Source: Hysterangium stoloniferum | Taxonomy: Eukaryota > Basidiomycota > Agaricomycetes > Hysterangiales > Hysterangiaceae | Assembly (NCBI GenBank): GCA_015178975.1 | Contig: WHVD01000024.1 | Coordinates: 434,001 to 498,000, forward strand | Direction: 5' to 3' | DNA: 64,000 bases | Part shown: positions 43,472-55,188 of the stretch, in pieces | Position numbering within the stretch: position 1 is the first letter of the stretch | Layout of the letters: every line of letters starts with the position of its first letter | Notes under the pieces: model-generated | Databases searched by the model: none | Told to the model about the DNA's origin: nothing | The model's input: the letters and a program-made list of their open reading frames with translations, nothing else | Program-made: the position numbers and the translations under genes

Positions 43472-44450
43472 TGTTAGGATACACACACAGGCTGGGTTTC
43501 CAGAGAAACCCGCGGGATATCCGGTAGGACTTGGCTTCAGCTTATAGGCTGCGCCCTCGCTAGATCGTGTTGTCCAATTTCAAACGGATGGACGGGGATC
43601 CCGGGGAATCCGGGCGGGGTTCGTGGGTCGTAAGTCGTAAGTCGGGGGTTGTGGGTTGTGAGTTGAGTTGGTTGAGAGAGATAGATGCGCCGGAGCCCGT
43701 GGGCTCCGACTAGTGCGAGCGATGTGAAATGTAAGGTTTTAGAGCGGAAAATATTATTAGATTACTGGGGGGAATCTAAGCTAATTTTCTGACTGGATTG
43801 TATGTACAACATCTGCCAGTTTATATAGACCGTGGAATGCATGACATACCAAATCCAGTAATAATGAAACAAAAACTAACAAAACATGAAACGGGAATAG
43901 TAAACACCAAATTGGTGTTAGGAACGGAACAGAACGGAGCGGAGTCCGAATCGTGACAAAGCATAACCCATAACGGGAAATGGAGTGGGAGCGGAGTCCT
44001 AAATCATGACAGGTCATTTGACTAAATCATGACAGGTCATTTGACTAAATCATGACAGGTCATTTGACTAAATCATGACAGGTCATTTGACTAAATCATG
44101 ACAGGTCATTTGACTAAATCATGACAGGTCATTTGACTAAATCATGACAGGTCATTTGACTAAATCATGACAGGTCATTTGACTAAAACGGGAACGGGGC
44201 TCGATTAGAGCAGTGACGGGATTCTAAGCGGGAACCGGTGACTGATGCGTGGGACGAAGATGGACATAGACAGAGACGGAGTCCGGGGGAAGTCCGGTGA
44301 CTGATATGTATCGTAATGAGGTCGAACGTAACGAGTTTTGACATAACGGAGTCCGGGCGGGAAATCCTATAAACAGACGATTGGTGCTTGTAGCGCGTGG
44401 GGGCGTACGGGTTAGTGCCCGGAGTCTGGCGGGATTGTCCGGTCGTAACA
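43472..44450 (+). mobile_element. Solo LTR (979 bp) nested in LTR X
   Basis: Ends TGTTAGGATACACAC and GGTCGTAACA with the 5-bp target duplication ACTAA (43467-43471 and 44451-44455). It shares the GGACTTGGCTTCAGCTTAT and GCGCCCTCGC blocks and the GTCGTAACA end with the LTRs of element G1, so they belong to one lineage. Confidence 0.9.
43999..44182. repeat. 23-bp tandem repeat, eight copies, with palindromic core
   Basis: The unit CTAAATCATGACAGGTCATT + TGA is repeated head to tail without variation. Each unit contains ATGAC-AG-GTCAT, a 5-bp inverted repeat with a 2-bp spacer. It lies inside the solo LTR. Confidence 0.92.
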
Positions 44451-44603
44451 ACTAACTTATATGCACCCATGCTCTATATGCACCCATTATCAGTTTACTG
44501 GAATTCCCACTGGACTCTGTACATCAGACTCGTCTACATTTGTCTTTGTTACGTTGTGTTTCAGTCACCGGAATACTCACCGAACTCCATCTCTGTCTAT
44601 TTC

Positions 44604-45245
44604 TGTGAAGGGTATGCATATATGCATAATTAGACAGTGGATTATTATGCACATTATAGTACTATATTATCTAGTTTCTATTTCTTTTCTTTAATTCCCT
44701 ATATCCTTCGAGCATACCCGTATTTCTTAGTTCGAAGTCTTGTGTATACCTATGGGCGCTCTCGGCGCCAAACGATAGACACTTTTTACCCAGCAGACAC
44801 CACCTCGTAAACGACCCAGACGTCGAATAGCGAGAGGTGTCAAGGGTAATGTCTCAACTACCTATAAAGGTAGTGTTCTCTCGCATACTAACAGACTTTG
44901 GACTCGAACCGCAAAGGTCGAGTTCCACTCTAAGGTCTTTGCGCTTGTCGACATTATAGTCGACTCGCGCTACTATCTCTTTACTTTAGATACTCAGCCT
45001 CTCGTTGATTATCTATCTTACATCTAGCTACGAGTTGAACCGTGAAGGTCAACTCTTTCATTCTTTCATTCTAGCTGTCAAGAGCAACTGTACAGTTGCT
45101 CTTGTGATGTGTTGCGTGTCTCCTTGCTAGTACTGCCAGTCTAGTAATCTATGGTATTGTACTGAATGGTCAATACCTGCTAATAGTAGTTGAATAAACA
45201 CTATACTTCATATATTGAACGGTCAGAATCTATCGACTCTTCACA
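44604..45245 (+). repeat. Gypsy G2 5' LTR
   Basis: It has a TATA-like CTACCTATAAAGGTAG (itself an inverted repeat, about 44859), and TGAATAAACAC as polyadenylation signal near 45190. AGCAACTGTACAGTTGCT (about 45082) is a perfect palindrome kept in both LTRs. Confidence 0.92.
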
Positions 45246-45322
45246 GTGGTGATCCGGGCCGGACCGTTCTTTTCCTACGAAGAAAGATCTTATTATTGGA
45301 CTACTAAAACCTGAACACACGA

Positions 45323-46939
45323 ATGACTACGGGCAAGAACCAAACACCTAGGTCTTCATCAGCTCCGAGTAGCTCCATGCCTCGTCAAAAATCCGCTAAT
45401 TTGGAACCACCCCGTAATGTCACTTTGAGGAAGTCTTCGTCGACTCTCCAAGGATCAACTCCTCTGGAGGATCCTTCCAGAGTAGTAGCGGAATTGTCAA
45501 CGAACATTCCACCCGACCCACCTGAAGGACGCTCATCACCCGGGCAGTTGAATGTCCCTGGAGCCAATGTTGAGCCTGGTCGAGCACCCTCGCCTGTTCT
45601 CAAGTTCCCTCCGAGACAGGTTATTCTCAAGCAGTTCCTCGGAGGTCATATGATTTATGCTCAGCCCATCGACGTACAATGGGATATGTACTACACTGAT
45701 CGAATCTCCGAGGATCTGGTTACCCCCTTTGTAGAGGAGTACAATACGGATTATCCCATTTTACCAGTGACTGTAGCAGTTTGGTTAGGTCGTTACCAGG
45801 CGATCTTATCAGCGCGAGATTTATTCACGTGACCAGGGAACCTCGAGGACTTGACCCGATCGATTCCCGAATGGTCGAACGAGGTGACTACCACTACGGA
45901 AGGAGGAAGAAGGATTCTCAAGCGGGAGGTGTTTTCTCTATTCCTTGAGGCACTTCGTACACATGATGATGCGTTGCAGATCCTGCATGTCCTGCTCGGC
46001 GGAGATCATGTCGTGCCTAAGGTCGACTACCAGTACATGTACATCCGCATGTTGGAGGAGTCTCTCAATGGAGTCACGCCAAATCTGCCGTTTGCATACT
46101 TCACTCTAAGGGGTCAGCTGAAATGAAATCAAAGAAGACTCGATAAGATGGTTTTAGAGGTACCCCTCCCCTATAATGACTTGATTCAGGTCCCCGATTC
46201 GCCTATCTCCATGACTAATTCATTCGTTCGCAACCTAAATGGGTCTCCAGATACTCGTTTCCTATGTTCTCTCAACCGTCCTGTGATAATGGAGGACTTT
46301 CCGCTGGACTTGAGGACACAGGTGATAGAACGCCTTCAAGAAAAGAGGATTGAGGTCTGTGCTCCCTTTCATCAACCTCAGCCACATCGACTCCTGAACA
46401 CGATGGAGATGGAGAGACAAATCGTGATGGAATCTGGTCCCACACCTTTTCAGGGAGATCCTCGCTCTCACGTCGCGTTTGAGGGAGTTTCCAACAGCCC
46501 TAACGTCGGGAACGAGGTGACCACTGTCAGAAACCGATCAGTCGCCAGCAAGGGTCGACCGTCCTTCTCTACAGCGTTCACTGAGGGTATAGCTGGCCCA
46601 GTTGCTGGTCGAGGATTGCTGAACCCAGACGGTCCCCGCCATTCTCTGCCGATCACTTCGAATCCTTCTTGCCATCAGGAGGACCCCCTAGTGATTCATC
46701 CGGGAGTTCGAATACTTCAGACCGAGGAGGGAACTCGGGACGTAGGGAGCGCCACAATAGAGTGCCTAATACCCCTTTTCGAACTCCGATGTGGTCTCAA
46801 GCTAGCGCGCTTATTGATGACTTACCTAAGGACAAGAAGATCACTCTTAACACCAGTGACCTCAAGATCAAATGGTCTGACCTCCCCGAATACGATGGAG
46901 CCCAATCCAAGGCCTTGGACTATATCATGGACATCATGA
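45323..46939 (+). pseudogene. Gypsy G2 gag N-terminal region
   Basis: Three successive frames (45323-45832, 45851-46126, 46148-46800) form one degenerate reading frame broken by stops. The first part is Ser/Pro-rich (PRSSSAPSSSMPRQKS), then a globular part (VILKQFLGGHMIYAQPIDVQ; LFLEALRTHDDALQILHVLL). No retroviral-type domain is recognised in it. Its position just after the 5' LTR makes it the start of gag or a separate first gene. Confidence 0.6.
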
Positions 46940-47517
46940 GTCTTGCGGAGATATCAGACTCTTTGAGTGTGATGTTAGGAGTCGCTCTGCCAAGACGACT
47001 CACGGGAAACGCTAAAGTCTGGTGGAGCACCCTAGACCGTGAGCATCGTACTGAATTCAGTCAATCTCATGGGTCATTTCTCTGGGGCATTGTGGAAGGA
47101 TTGGTTGGAACTCGCTGGCATGAATCCTTGGCCTTAGAATGGGAAGCCATGAAATTTCGACAAGTTGGTCATGATCGCGAGACACCCGTCCACTATATCC
47201 AACGGAGAGTTAAACTCTATCGTTTTCTGTATGGGTTCCACCAGGACAGAGGAGATGAGACACGCAGACTCATTCTCACACTGCCTATGGAATGGCTCTA
47301 CCTTCTTCAAGGACAACCAATCGACGATATCATGAGTTTGCAGACTTATGCTAATAACCTGCAAGAAGCTCTGATTAATGCTTGGGTCCAAACACACCGG
47401 GAACGTTACAGGTTCCAGAAACCGCGCGTAATGTTAGCAGAGGGTCAGGAAGTGGATTTTAGAGTCACTGACGACTTCTCTTCACCTAACCAGGTTCTCG
47501 TTAGTGAGACTAACTGA
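46669..47517 (+). CDS. Gypsy G2 gag (capsid-like) region
   Basis: An open frame of 282 residues. After a Ser/Gly-rich linker comes the retrotransposon gag fold: WSDLPEYDGAQSKALDYIMD, LTGNAKVWWSTL, FLWGIVEGLVGTRWHESLAL and ETPVHYIQRRVKLYRFLYG. The capsid polymerises around element RNA. The zinc knuckle follows in the next frame (47636), one or two frameshifts away. Confidence 0.78.
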   Translation: MPSGGPPSDSSGSSNTSDRGGNSGRRERHNRVPNTPFRTPMWSQASALIDDLPKDKKITLNTSDLKIKWSDLPEYDGAQSKALDYIMDIMSLAEISDSLSVMLGVALPRRLTGNAKVWWSTLDREHRTEFSQSHGSFLWGIVEGLVGTRWHESLALEWEAMKFRQVGHDRETPVHYIQRRVKLYRFLYGFHQDRGDETRRLILTLPMEWLYLLQGQPIDDIMSLQTYANNLQEALINAWVQTHRERYRFQKPRVMLAEGQEVDFRVTDDFSSPNQVLVSETN

Positions 47518-48656
47518 GAGAGGCTCGACGAGAAGGATCGTCCCTGACATCGCTAATCCAATGCAGGGAAAGCGACACGGAAAAATGTTCTTCGAGAAGA
47601 GTAACAAGAAGAGCTCGGTCAAACCCACCAAGGAATGTTGGATATGCGGAAGTCCGGAGCATTTCAAGATAGATTGCCCCCACGCTGGCAAAATGTCTCA
47701 TTATGTCTCTATCAACAAATGCTCTGCACAGGATATGTCGGAGGAAGCTGAGGAGCAAAGGTTATATGAAGTGGTTCATGGACTATCTATACAAGGACAA
47801 GTAAATAGCTCTGATGACGAATTGACTTTTGTTTCCATTTATACGCCCCGAGTCGGAGACACATTAGTAAGGGAGGAAAATCGAATGACTAGTGAAGCTC
47901 TTCTGTCTGAAGTTTATGTATCCATACTCGCCGCAGATTTCTTCGAAAAGGGAGACCGATTGAGTGCTCATCGGCAGGACCTTGAAGGCCTGACCGAGAA
48001 GTATGGGCAGACTGGAGATTCTCACGAACAAATCAGCTCAAACTCGCTCTGTTCGCCTGGAACTGACGTTGACACATTCCCGTTTGATCCTGGAAACCCC
48101 CCCGACTTACTACCGTACGAGGACTCGGATTCGGAGGACAGTGACAATGACACGGTATTGGATTCCCCTTCGAAGCATATTCCTTGTCGAAGTGAGCGCA
48201 GGAACGTAATCTTGTCCCTGCGCAAGGAAAGTAAGAGGCCTAGAATCCAATACCCTCGTCCCAGTCGACTGATGAAGGAGGATACTACGATCCTTTATCG
48301 AAAATGGGATCCTCCCAGTGGTTACTCTAGCATAGGAGTTGCAGCGCTCCATGTTTTCGGTCATGTAGGAACTCCCTGATTCACCCAAACGCATTAAAGT
48401 TCAAATGGACATGGGAGCGGATCTTTCCCTTATATCGGAGGAATTCTACAAGGGGCTGCAGGGCATATATAAGTTGAAACAAGGACTCAAGTTGCGTCTA
48501 ATCCAGCTCACGGGTAACGCTAAGGTTATCGGATATGTTAATATTCCTATTTACCTGGAGGACGACAGCGGAACGTTACTGAAGTTCACGGTGGAAACTT
48601 ATGTCGTTAGAGGAATGACGGTGCCAATTCTTTTAGGAGAGGACTTTCCATATTAA
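47504..48656 (+). pseudogene. Gypsy G2 zinc knuckle and aspartic protease
   Basis: The knuckle is CWICGSPEHFKIDCPH (CX2CX4HX4C type, about 47636-47683). An acidic linker follows (SDSEDSDNDTV). A stop at 48379 precedes the protease frame (48405-48656): MDMGADLSLISEEFYKGLQG, with the D-x-GA-D site in which Met replaces the usual Ser or Thr, and MTVPILLGEDF at the end. The proteolytic site is therefore altered, and a stop follows at 48654. Confidence 0.75.
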
Positions 48657-49447
48657 TTACGAAATTGGTACTCTAAGAGATCAGCCGTTGGGATCTAGAC
48701 TTATTCTCCCGGGACGAGCAGGGTTTTATTCCAGCCAGTTCTTCTAAGGAACCTCAACCTTTGACCTTCACCGTCAATAAGGCCCCTTTCGGGAAGCATG
48801 AGAAGGAGCAACCCAAGCTCACCTCTCTCCCCGATAAAGGCGTGCGTACTGAAAGAGTCGCGCGAGCCTTGGAGGATTGCACTATCGATCCAGAGTCAGC
48901 CAGACTAGTGCCTATTTTTGTTGAAGATCTAAAGGGCGAGGAATGGATTGTTGAAGGAATTGTATTGCAAAATGAGGACGGTTCGATATTAGCCACACCA
49001 ATCATGGCAATTTCAAGGAATAGTGTGGCAGTCCCTTAGCCAATCCATCACTAACCCCTAAGACTATCCGACGAGGGGAGACAATAGGGATAATTCATGA
49101 CCCCGCTCGTTGGGCTCACAAGCCCAGGTCACTTGAGGAGAAAGGTTTAATGGCAGCAGGCGCGACCAAGATCGCACACCTTATCGAAAGTCTCTCTCAA
49201 CTTGAGGAGGACCGTCAAGTCGCCTCAGAGAGGCCTAAGCCACCTGTTGAACCAGAGATTGCAGACAATTTCGAACCGCCTGGTCCTAAGACGGCTGCAG
49301 TGGCTGATAATGAGAAATTTGCCTCAGAGGATCTTCACAAGCTAGTCAACTTGGGACCAGATATACCAATGGAGGTCCTGCCACGTCTCAGATCAGTTTT
49401 GACTGAGAACGTTAAGGCTTTCGGAGTTCGACGGACGGTTAGGGCAA
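48657..49447 (+). pseudogene. Gypsy G2 protease-RT linker
   Basis: Decayed linker typical of this lineage, with a segment EEWIVEGIVLQNEDGSILA (48938-48993) and a terminal acidic helix-rich part before RT (49150-49458). Stops at 49039 and between frames show degeneration. Confidence 0.6.
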
Positions 49448-50950
49448 GTGGAATGTAGAGTCCCTGTCCCCTTGAAAGAGGGCGCCCAGCCCATATCCAT
49501 GCCTATGTTCCCTTCGTCCCCTGCCAATAGGAGAGTTATAGACGAGCAAATGGATACCTGGTTCGAACAGGGTGTCATTGAGCCATCTAAAAGCCCCTGG
49601 GGGGCGCCAGCCTTTGTAGTATATCGCAATGGTAAACCGCGGGTGGTCATCGACTATCGGAAACTTAATCATCTCACTGTTCCAGATGAATTCCCTTTAC
49701 CACGTCAATCGGAGATCATGCAAGCGCTGTCAGGATCAAATGTTCTTTCTTCTTTCGACGCGCTAGCTGGGTTTACTCAATTAGAAATGTTGGAGGACGA
49801 TAAGCCCAAAACAGCCTTTAGATCTCATAGAGGGCTGTGGCAATTTAAAAGGATGCCGTTCGGGCTCAGAAACGGCCCCTCCACATTTCAGCGCATCATG
49901 CAAACAGTCTTAGCACCCTACTTGTGGATTTTTTGTCTAGTCTACATCGATGACATAGTCATATTCTCTAAGAACTGGGATGATCATTTGCTCCACCTGA
50001 ATCAGGTGCTTGGCGCTATCGCTTTGGCCGGTATCACTCTCTCTCCCAAGAAATGTTTTATCGGATATAATTTGATCTTGTTGTTGGGTCATAAAGTATC
50101 CAGGTTGGGTTTTTCGACCCATCAAGAGAAAGTTCGCAGCTATATTGGAACTGGCCCCACCCACTAAGGTCTCTGAACTACAACGGTTCCTTGGAATGGT
50201 CCTTTACTTTTCGGCGTATATACCATTCTATTCATGGATGGTGTCCCCTTTATTCTCGCTCCTAAAACAGGGAACACCCTGGACGTGGACCGCTGAACAC
50301 GTCCGAGCTTATGAGGATGTTAAAACCGCACTAGGATCAGCACCAGTGCTGGGACATCCAGTTAGTGGGATGCCCTATCGATTGTATATGGACGCTTCAG
50401 ATTTTGCCTTAGGTTGTTGTCTCCAACAAGTCCAGAAGATGGCTTTGAGGAGACTTGATGGACACTAAAATCTATGCCCAAGCCAAGTTAGCTTTTGACC
50501 GTGCGCAGGATGTGCCATCCTTTGTTCATCGGTACAAAACTAAACAGCCCGAGATTGAGTGGTTGGATTCATGGGGACCCACTTTTGAGGCGACCGAAGT
50601 TACCGTTGAACGAGTCATTGCATACTGGAGTCGCATGCTGAAAAGCGCTGAACGTAACTATTCTGCCACTGAACGGGAAGCGTTAGCAGCAAAGGAGGGA
50701 CTAGTCCACTTCCAACCCTTTATTGAAGGTGAACACGTTCTACTCATTACGGACCATGCAGCTCTGCAATGGGCTAGATCGTACGAGAACACTAATCATC
50801 GACTAGCTGCATGGGGGGCGATATACGCTGCATTTCCAGGTCTCGAAATTTTACATCGAGCAGGAAGAGTTCACAGTAACGTGGACCCATTGTCCAGACT
50901 CCCTCGGGTACCAGCCTTCGTGAGCCCTATTAGAGATGATTTACAAGCTA
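49448..50950 (+). pseudogene. Gypsy G2 reverse transcriptase and RNase H
   Basis: RT motifs in order: VIEPSKSPWGAPAFVVYRNG, PRVVIDYRKLNHLTVPDEFP, LSSFDALAGFTQLEM, KTAFRSHRGLWQFKRMPFGL, the catalytic LVYIDDIVIFSKNWDDHLLH (YIDD about 49935) and LSPKKCFIGYN. A frameshift at about 50150 leads to the connection (LQRFLGMVLYFSAYIP) and RNase H (YRLYMDASDFALGCCLQQ, AERNYSATEREALAAKEGL, VLLITDHAALQWA), with a second shift near 50450. It copies element RNA into DNA in intact relatives; here it is broken in at least two places. Confidence 0.88.
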
Positions 50951-52681
50951 TCACCTCGACCTCTATGGACAAAAGCACTGAGGAAAAACTATGGAAGGAC
51001 GAACCTGCTAAGAAGGCGGTCTTCTCGATCATAAACGATTCCATGGAACCTTTTGGAGTAACTCAGAAGGTTCGACAGTCGGAATGGGATTTTCATAATG
51101 CAGTGAGGGACGATCAGGAGGACGAGTCCGACTTTGCACTGCGTCATCCTCAGCTGCTAATCAGTATCGAGGAGGGATATATAAAGAAATTTCTAGAAGG
51201 ATACTCGAAGGACCCAGTCTTCAGAAACCTCTACGCTCTAGATACCCCCTCACCCAATGCGGTTGTTACTCCTTCTCACTACTTTGTAGGAGCAAACAGA
51301 CTCCTGTACTTTCGTGACTCGGACTGGAAAAGTCGAGTTTGCGTGCCCAGAACCATGACTAGCTCTATTTTAAGATTGGTACATGATAATGCTTTTGAGG
51401 GAGCACACGCCGGAAGTCAGCGGTTGTTCAACCTAATGAAAGACCGGTTCTTTTGGCCAAAAATGCTGCAAGATTGCGTGTCGTACGCGCGTACCTGCGA
51501 CATCTGCCAAAAGACCAAAATTGATCGCACCGCTCGTCAAGGAGCTCTCAGACCTGCCGACGTACCTTTTAGGCCTTTCGAAGTAGTTTCTATGGACCTG
51601 ATCACTGGCACTACCTGACTTCGGGAAAGGATTTGTATTCAGCAGTTTTCGTCGCTGTTGATAAATTAACGTGTTTCGCTATTACGATACCTACTTTCTC
51701 GAACCTTATGGCTGAAGGATTTGCACAAATGTTTGTTAAACAGGTGGCCAGCCCCTTCGGACTACCCTCTCGAATAATCTGCGATCAGGGACAAGAGATG
51801 GACCTGCAGGTTCTGGCGGGAAGTCTGTAAGATTTATGGCACCACCCTTGCGGTATCTTGCTGCCCATCATCCCCAAACGGATGGACAGACGGAGAATAT
51901 GAATGCGACCATAGAACAAATGCTTCGAGCCTATTGTGCTTCTGCTAAGGAGAGCTGGTCCCAATGGATTGAGGTGGTAGTCCACACGTACAACTCCACC
52001 GTTCACAGTTCAATGAACTACGCTCCGGCCTTCGTTATTAATGGGATACCTCCCAAGAGGGATGTCTCGAGTTCTAGGAGGTGACAAACCCCTAGTTCCT
52101 AGAGAACTATCAGACAGCCCTATGGCCGACCAATGGATTCTCGAACTATAGAATCATCGACAGATGGCTCGGGATTCCATTGCTCAAGCCCAAGAGATTC
52201 AAGCACGAGCGTATAACAAGAAGCAAAGACCCGTAGAAGATATCTCCGAGGGAGACTTCGTATTGGTGAACCCCCACTCCCTCGAACTGGTGGAAGTCAA
52301 GGGAACGGGGAAGAAACTAATACAAAGAAGGATTGGACCATTCGAGGTCCTTGAGAAATTGAACTCTCAAGTATTTAGGCTTAAGATTCCCCGGAGTCTC
52401 CGATGCATCCAGTCATTAATCGGGATCATCTGCAGAAATATCAACCCTCTCCTCCCAACCTAGGTCCAAGACCCCAACTTGAGAACCTAAGAGAGTTGAA
52501 ATCAGATCATGAAGAATATGAAGTCGAAGCTATTGTTGGACATAGAAAACAGCGAAATCGTCTGCTATTTAGGGTGCACTGGAAAGATTATGGACCCGAA
52601 GAGGATTCGTGGTTAAGCAGCACTAACCTCAGAAATGCTCTGGCACTTCTGAGGGCATACAAGGCGCTGTTCAAAGTTTAA
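50951..52681 (+). pseudogene. Gypsy G2 integrase and chromodomain
   Basis: The zinc-binding region AHAGSQRLFNLMKDRFFWPK and YARTCDICQKTKIDR (about 51400-51530) is followed by the core with VVSMDLITG (first Asp), a stop at 51616, SAVFVAVDKLT, IICDQGQE (second Asp) and HHPQTDGQTENMNATIEQML with the Glu. Further on is KKLIQRRIGPFEVLEKLN and then a chromodomain, YEVEAIVGHRKQRNRLLFRV and HWKDYGPEEDSWLSSTNL (52518-52640). The aromatic positions of the chromodomain (Y, W, Y-type) are largely present. Stops and shifts near 51620, 51830 and 52085 inactivate it. Confidence 0.86.
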
Positions 52682-53043
52682 CGGGATACATGCGCTCAAG
52701 GAATCATCTATTCTATCATTTATTCCATTTCTTTCGTAACTTCCTTTCAGAAATATCTCAGTCATTCAATGAGCCATCTCATCGGCTTTTATTCTCTTTC
52801 ATTTTTCTATCCCTCCGGTCGATTGGGACAACCACTAATTGGCGGCGGACACATTTACCCAAAACCCAGCCACAATTAATGAATTTTATTTAACGACCAA
52901 CCGAGCGGAGTTTCAATTCAATATATATATATAAAAAAAGTACACGTAAATTCGCATAAATTTTCTTTATCTTTCATACCACATCCTTCACCTATCTACA
53001 GCCCTTCCCTCTACCTTCAACTTCACCACTTTGTCGTGCTACA
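52682..53043. other. Non-coding spacer in Gypsy G2
   Basis: T-rich sequence between chromodomain and the extra frame, with an (AT)n tract at about 52921-52933 and pyrimidine-rich stretches (52976-53040) just before the next ATG. It could contain a promoter for the downstream frame. Confidence 0.5.
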
Positions 53044-55179
53044 ATGCTCCCATTCCAACAAAACAAGCAAGTCCTCCCTAAGTTCAAAAAGGTCCCACGG
53101 GCCCCAACAGCCAGTACATCCACGACCGGCGGGGGATTCATCACCCGCATGCCTCGTACAGACAATGTCGAGAGCAATCGGGGTACCCAAGAATCAACCC
53201 CCCTGTCGACCTTCTCCTTTGGTGATGAGCCGGGGGGAAATACCGGTACGGATTGGAGCAAGCCGTTAGGGCCCTCTGTCAGACCGTCATCAGAGGAAGT
53301 CGCTGCTACTATGCGGAGGCAGGAAATGTTTATGGAAGAACACAACGCAAGGAGGCTCACCCGCAAAAGAGAAAGGCGCGCTGAGTACAGAAGTCAACAG
53401 GAGGCGAGGGGAGCAAGAGAAGGAGTCCCCTCCAAGCGACAGCGGCGTGAGTACAGAGCGCAATTCGGAAACAGAGCTTCCGTGCTGATCCTTCCCCCCC
53501 CCGGGAGAGAAATGGGCCGACTTCGCGGAGACCGATGATAGTGAGGGTGGGACGCCTTGCATTAGGATGACGGGAACCAAGAGCTGGAAGGAGAACGAGG
53601 GTACCATCTTTTATGACTGGGAACTACTTCGACGCATTAAGTTGCAACGAATAGTTCTGACCCAAGGGGACGGTCAAACGTTGCCCCAGCGAGAAAAGGG
53701 ATACCGTAGGGGACCAATTGATTTTTCCTTGGATGAGGATGAGGAGGAAGACGAGAACAGGAATGGTGCGTATAGCATCCGATATCTGGGAGAGGATTGC
53801 CATGAAGGGTTCCTTCTCCTGTCGAAAGTTGGCTTCGTAACCAGTGACCCCAACCAAAGACAAACACGGAGACCGTCATCCAGAGTATGGAGGGGTCACC
53901 GCCCTAGTCAACAGTCACTGGAACGCGAACCTTCCACAATTCCGGTCCCACATCTTTCGCCAACGTCGAGGCCCCTTCCCATCATTCACTCAACACATAC
54001 TCCCTCAGCCCCGATTCTAACGCCTCATCTACCTCCCTCCCCAAAAGCTGTACCGGTCCCAACCTCACTTAGAATGTCGAGGCCCCCTCCCATCCTTCAC
54101 CCGGCACACACTCCCTCAGCCCAACGTGAACCTTCCCCAATTCCAGTCCCATGCCTTTCACAAACATCGAGGCCCCTTCCCATCCTCCTTCCGGCACACA
54201 CTCCCTCAGCCCCGATTCTGGCACCTCATCTCTCTCCCTCCCCGAAAGCTATACCGGTCCCGACCCCACTTCCGCCGTCACCGGGTATCCCTCCCGACCC
54301 TCCATATTCATATTGTGTGTCCTTAGGTAGCCCTATCCAGGACCTTCCACCAGAGTGAATGGATGTTGATTGGACCCTCCTACACCAGACGTCATCGTTC
54401 CCATGGCAAGGAGAAAGGCGAAGGAGATGCAGAAAGCCACCACTCCTCTCCGAGAGCGATCCCCTATTCCCGTCCTCGACAGCCCGCTTCCACCCACTGA
54501 GCCCATATCCACAACTCTCTGGATGCGAGTAGCTGTCAATTACCCTTCTGAACAGTTTCCTGTCAGAAGGGTGATATCACAGCTTGTGCTGGTACTTCAG
54601 CAACCGGTCCTTCAAGGGAGCCTTAAGGGTTGTCACGGTCTGGCTCTGTTGTCAGAGATAATGGAGGATTTCTATCTCTAATTCGAGGATCTCGCAGAGG
54701 GGAAGAACTTTGCGCAAGCAGCACAGGAGATTAAACTCTCTATGTTCCGGCACATCATAGTGGAGCTTCACCATCTGCCCCCAGACTCAGCGAGTGTCCT
54801 CTCGATTGCTGGCTTAGTAGATTTACTCGAGGCCCTCATCCTGACGCCTCCCACAGAGACCACCATGCAGCCACACGTTCCTGCCCCACTACCCGCATCT
54901 TCGTTTCCCCTCCCCAATGCTCCTCTTCTCGTGCGGATTTCCGCTCCACTGGTTAGTGTCCGCGCAGTTATTCATTGCAGAGAGAAAGCCTACAGATGAT
55001 GGGCCGACTCCTTGTACAGGAATTCTAGTGATTTGGCTCGGGCGAGAATAGCTGAATCCTTCAGAGTAAAAAGGGAACGATGGGGAAACATCATTTTGGA
55101 CCTTGGGGGATCCTCACAGGAAGCTTGGGGCAGCGTCCCAGATGCTCTTCGCACCTTGTATAGCACATCCCTTTGAACT
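53044..55179 (+). pseudogene. Extra long reading frame of Gypsy G2, unknown function
   Basis: It starts at ATG 53044 and, allowing for a one-base slip in a C run (about 53497-53505), a frame change near 54360 and stops at 54679 and 54997, it reads almost to the 3' LTR, about 700 codons. The N-terminal part is basic and Ser/Thr-rich, with a charged helix (EEHNARRLTRKRERRAEYRS). The middle is acidic (SLDEDEEEDENRNG). Then come about two and a half Pro-rich repeats of roughly 60 residues (PHLSPTSRPLPII, HTPSAPILTPHLPPSPKA). The C-terminal part has predicted helices (AQAAQEIKLSMFRHIIVELH and ARARIAESFRVKRERWGNII). No signal peptide or membrane segment is seen, so an envelope is unlikely although the position is that of env. 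No family is recognised. It may be captured or a displaced second gag. Confidence 0.6.
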
Positions 55180-55188
55180 GGGGGGCAC

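Larger units (their letters stand above)
43434..44603 (-). repeat. Diverged Gypsy-type LTR (X), interrupted by solo LTR
   Basis: On the plus strand, 43434-43471 reads TGTTATGACTGG ... CCGGGCACTAA, matching the reverse complement of the end of the solo LTR next to it. From 44451 the sequence resumes ACTAAC...ATGCACCC...CAGTTTACTGGAATTCCC and stays parallel to that LTR's reverse complement until 44603, where Gypsy element G2 starts. So LTR X is a related, older copy in opposite orientation. Confidence 0.7.

Noticed and set aside
53044..55179. Retroviral-type envelope in the extra Gypsy frame
   Set aside because: Position fits, but no signal peptide, membrane segment or cysteine pattern is visible.
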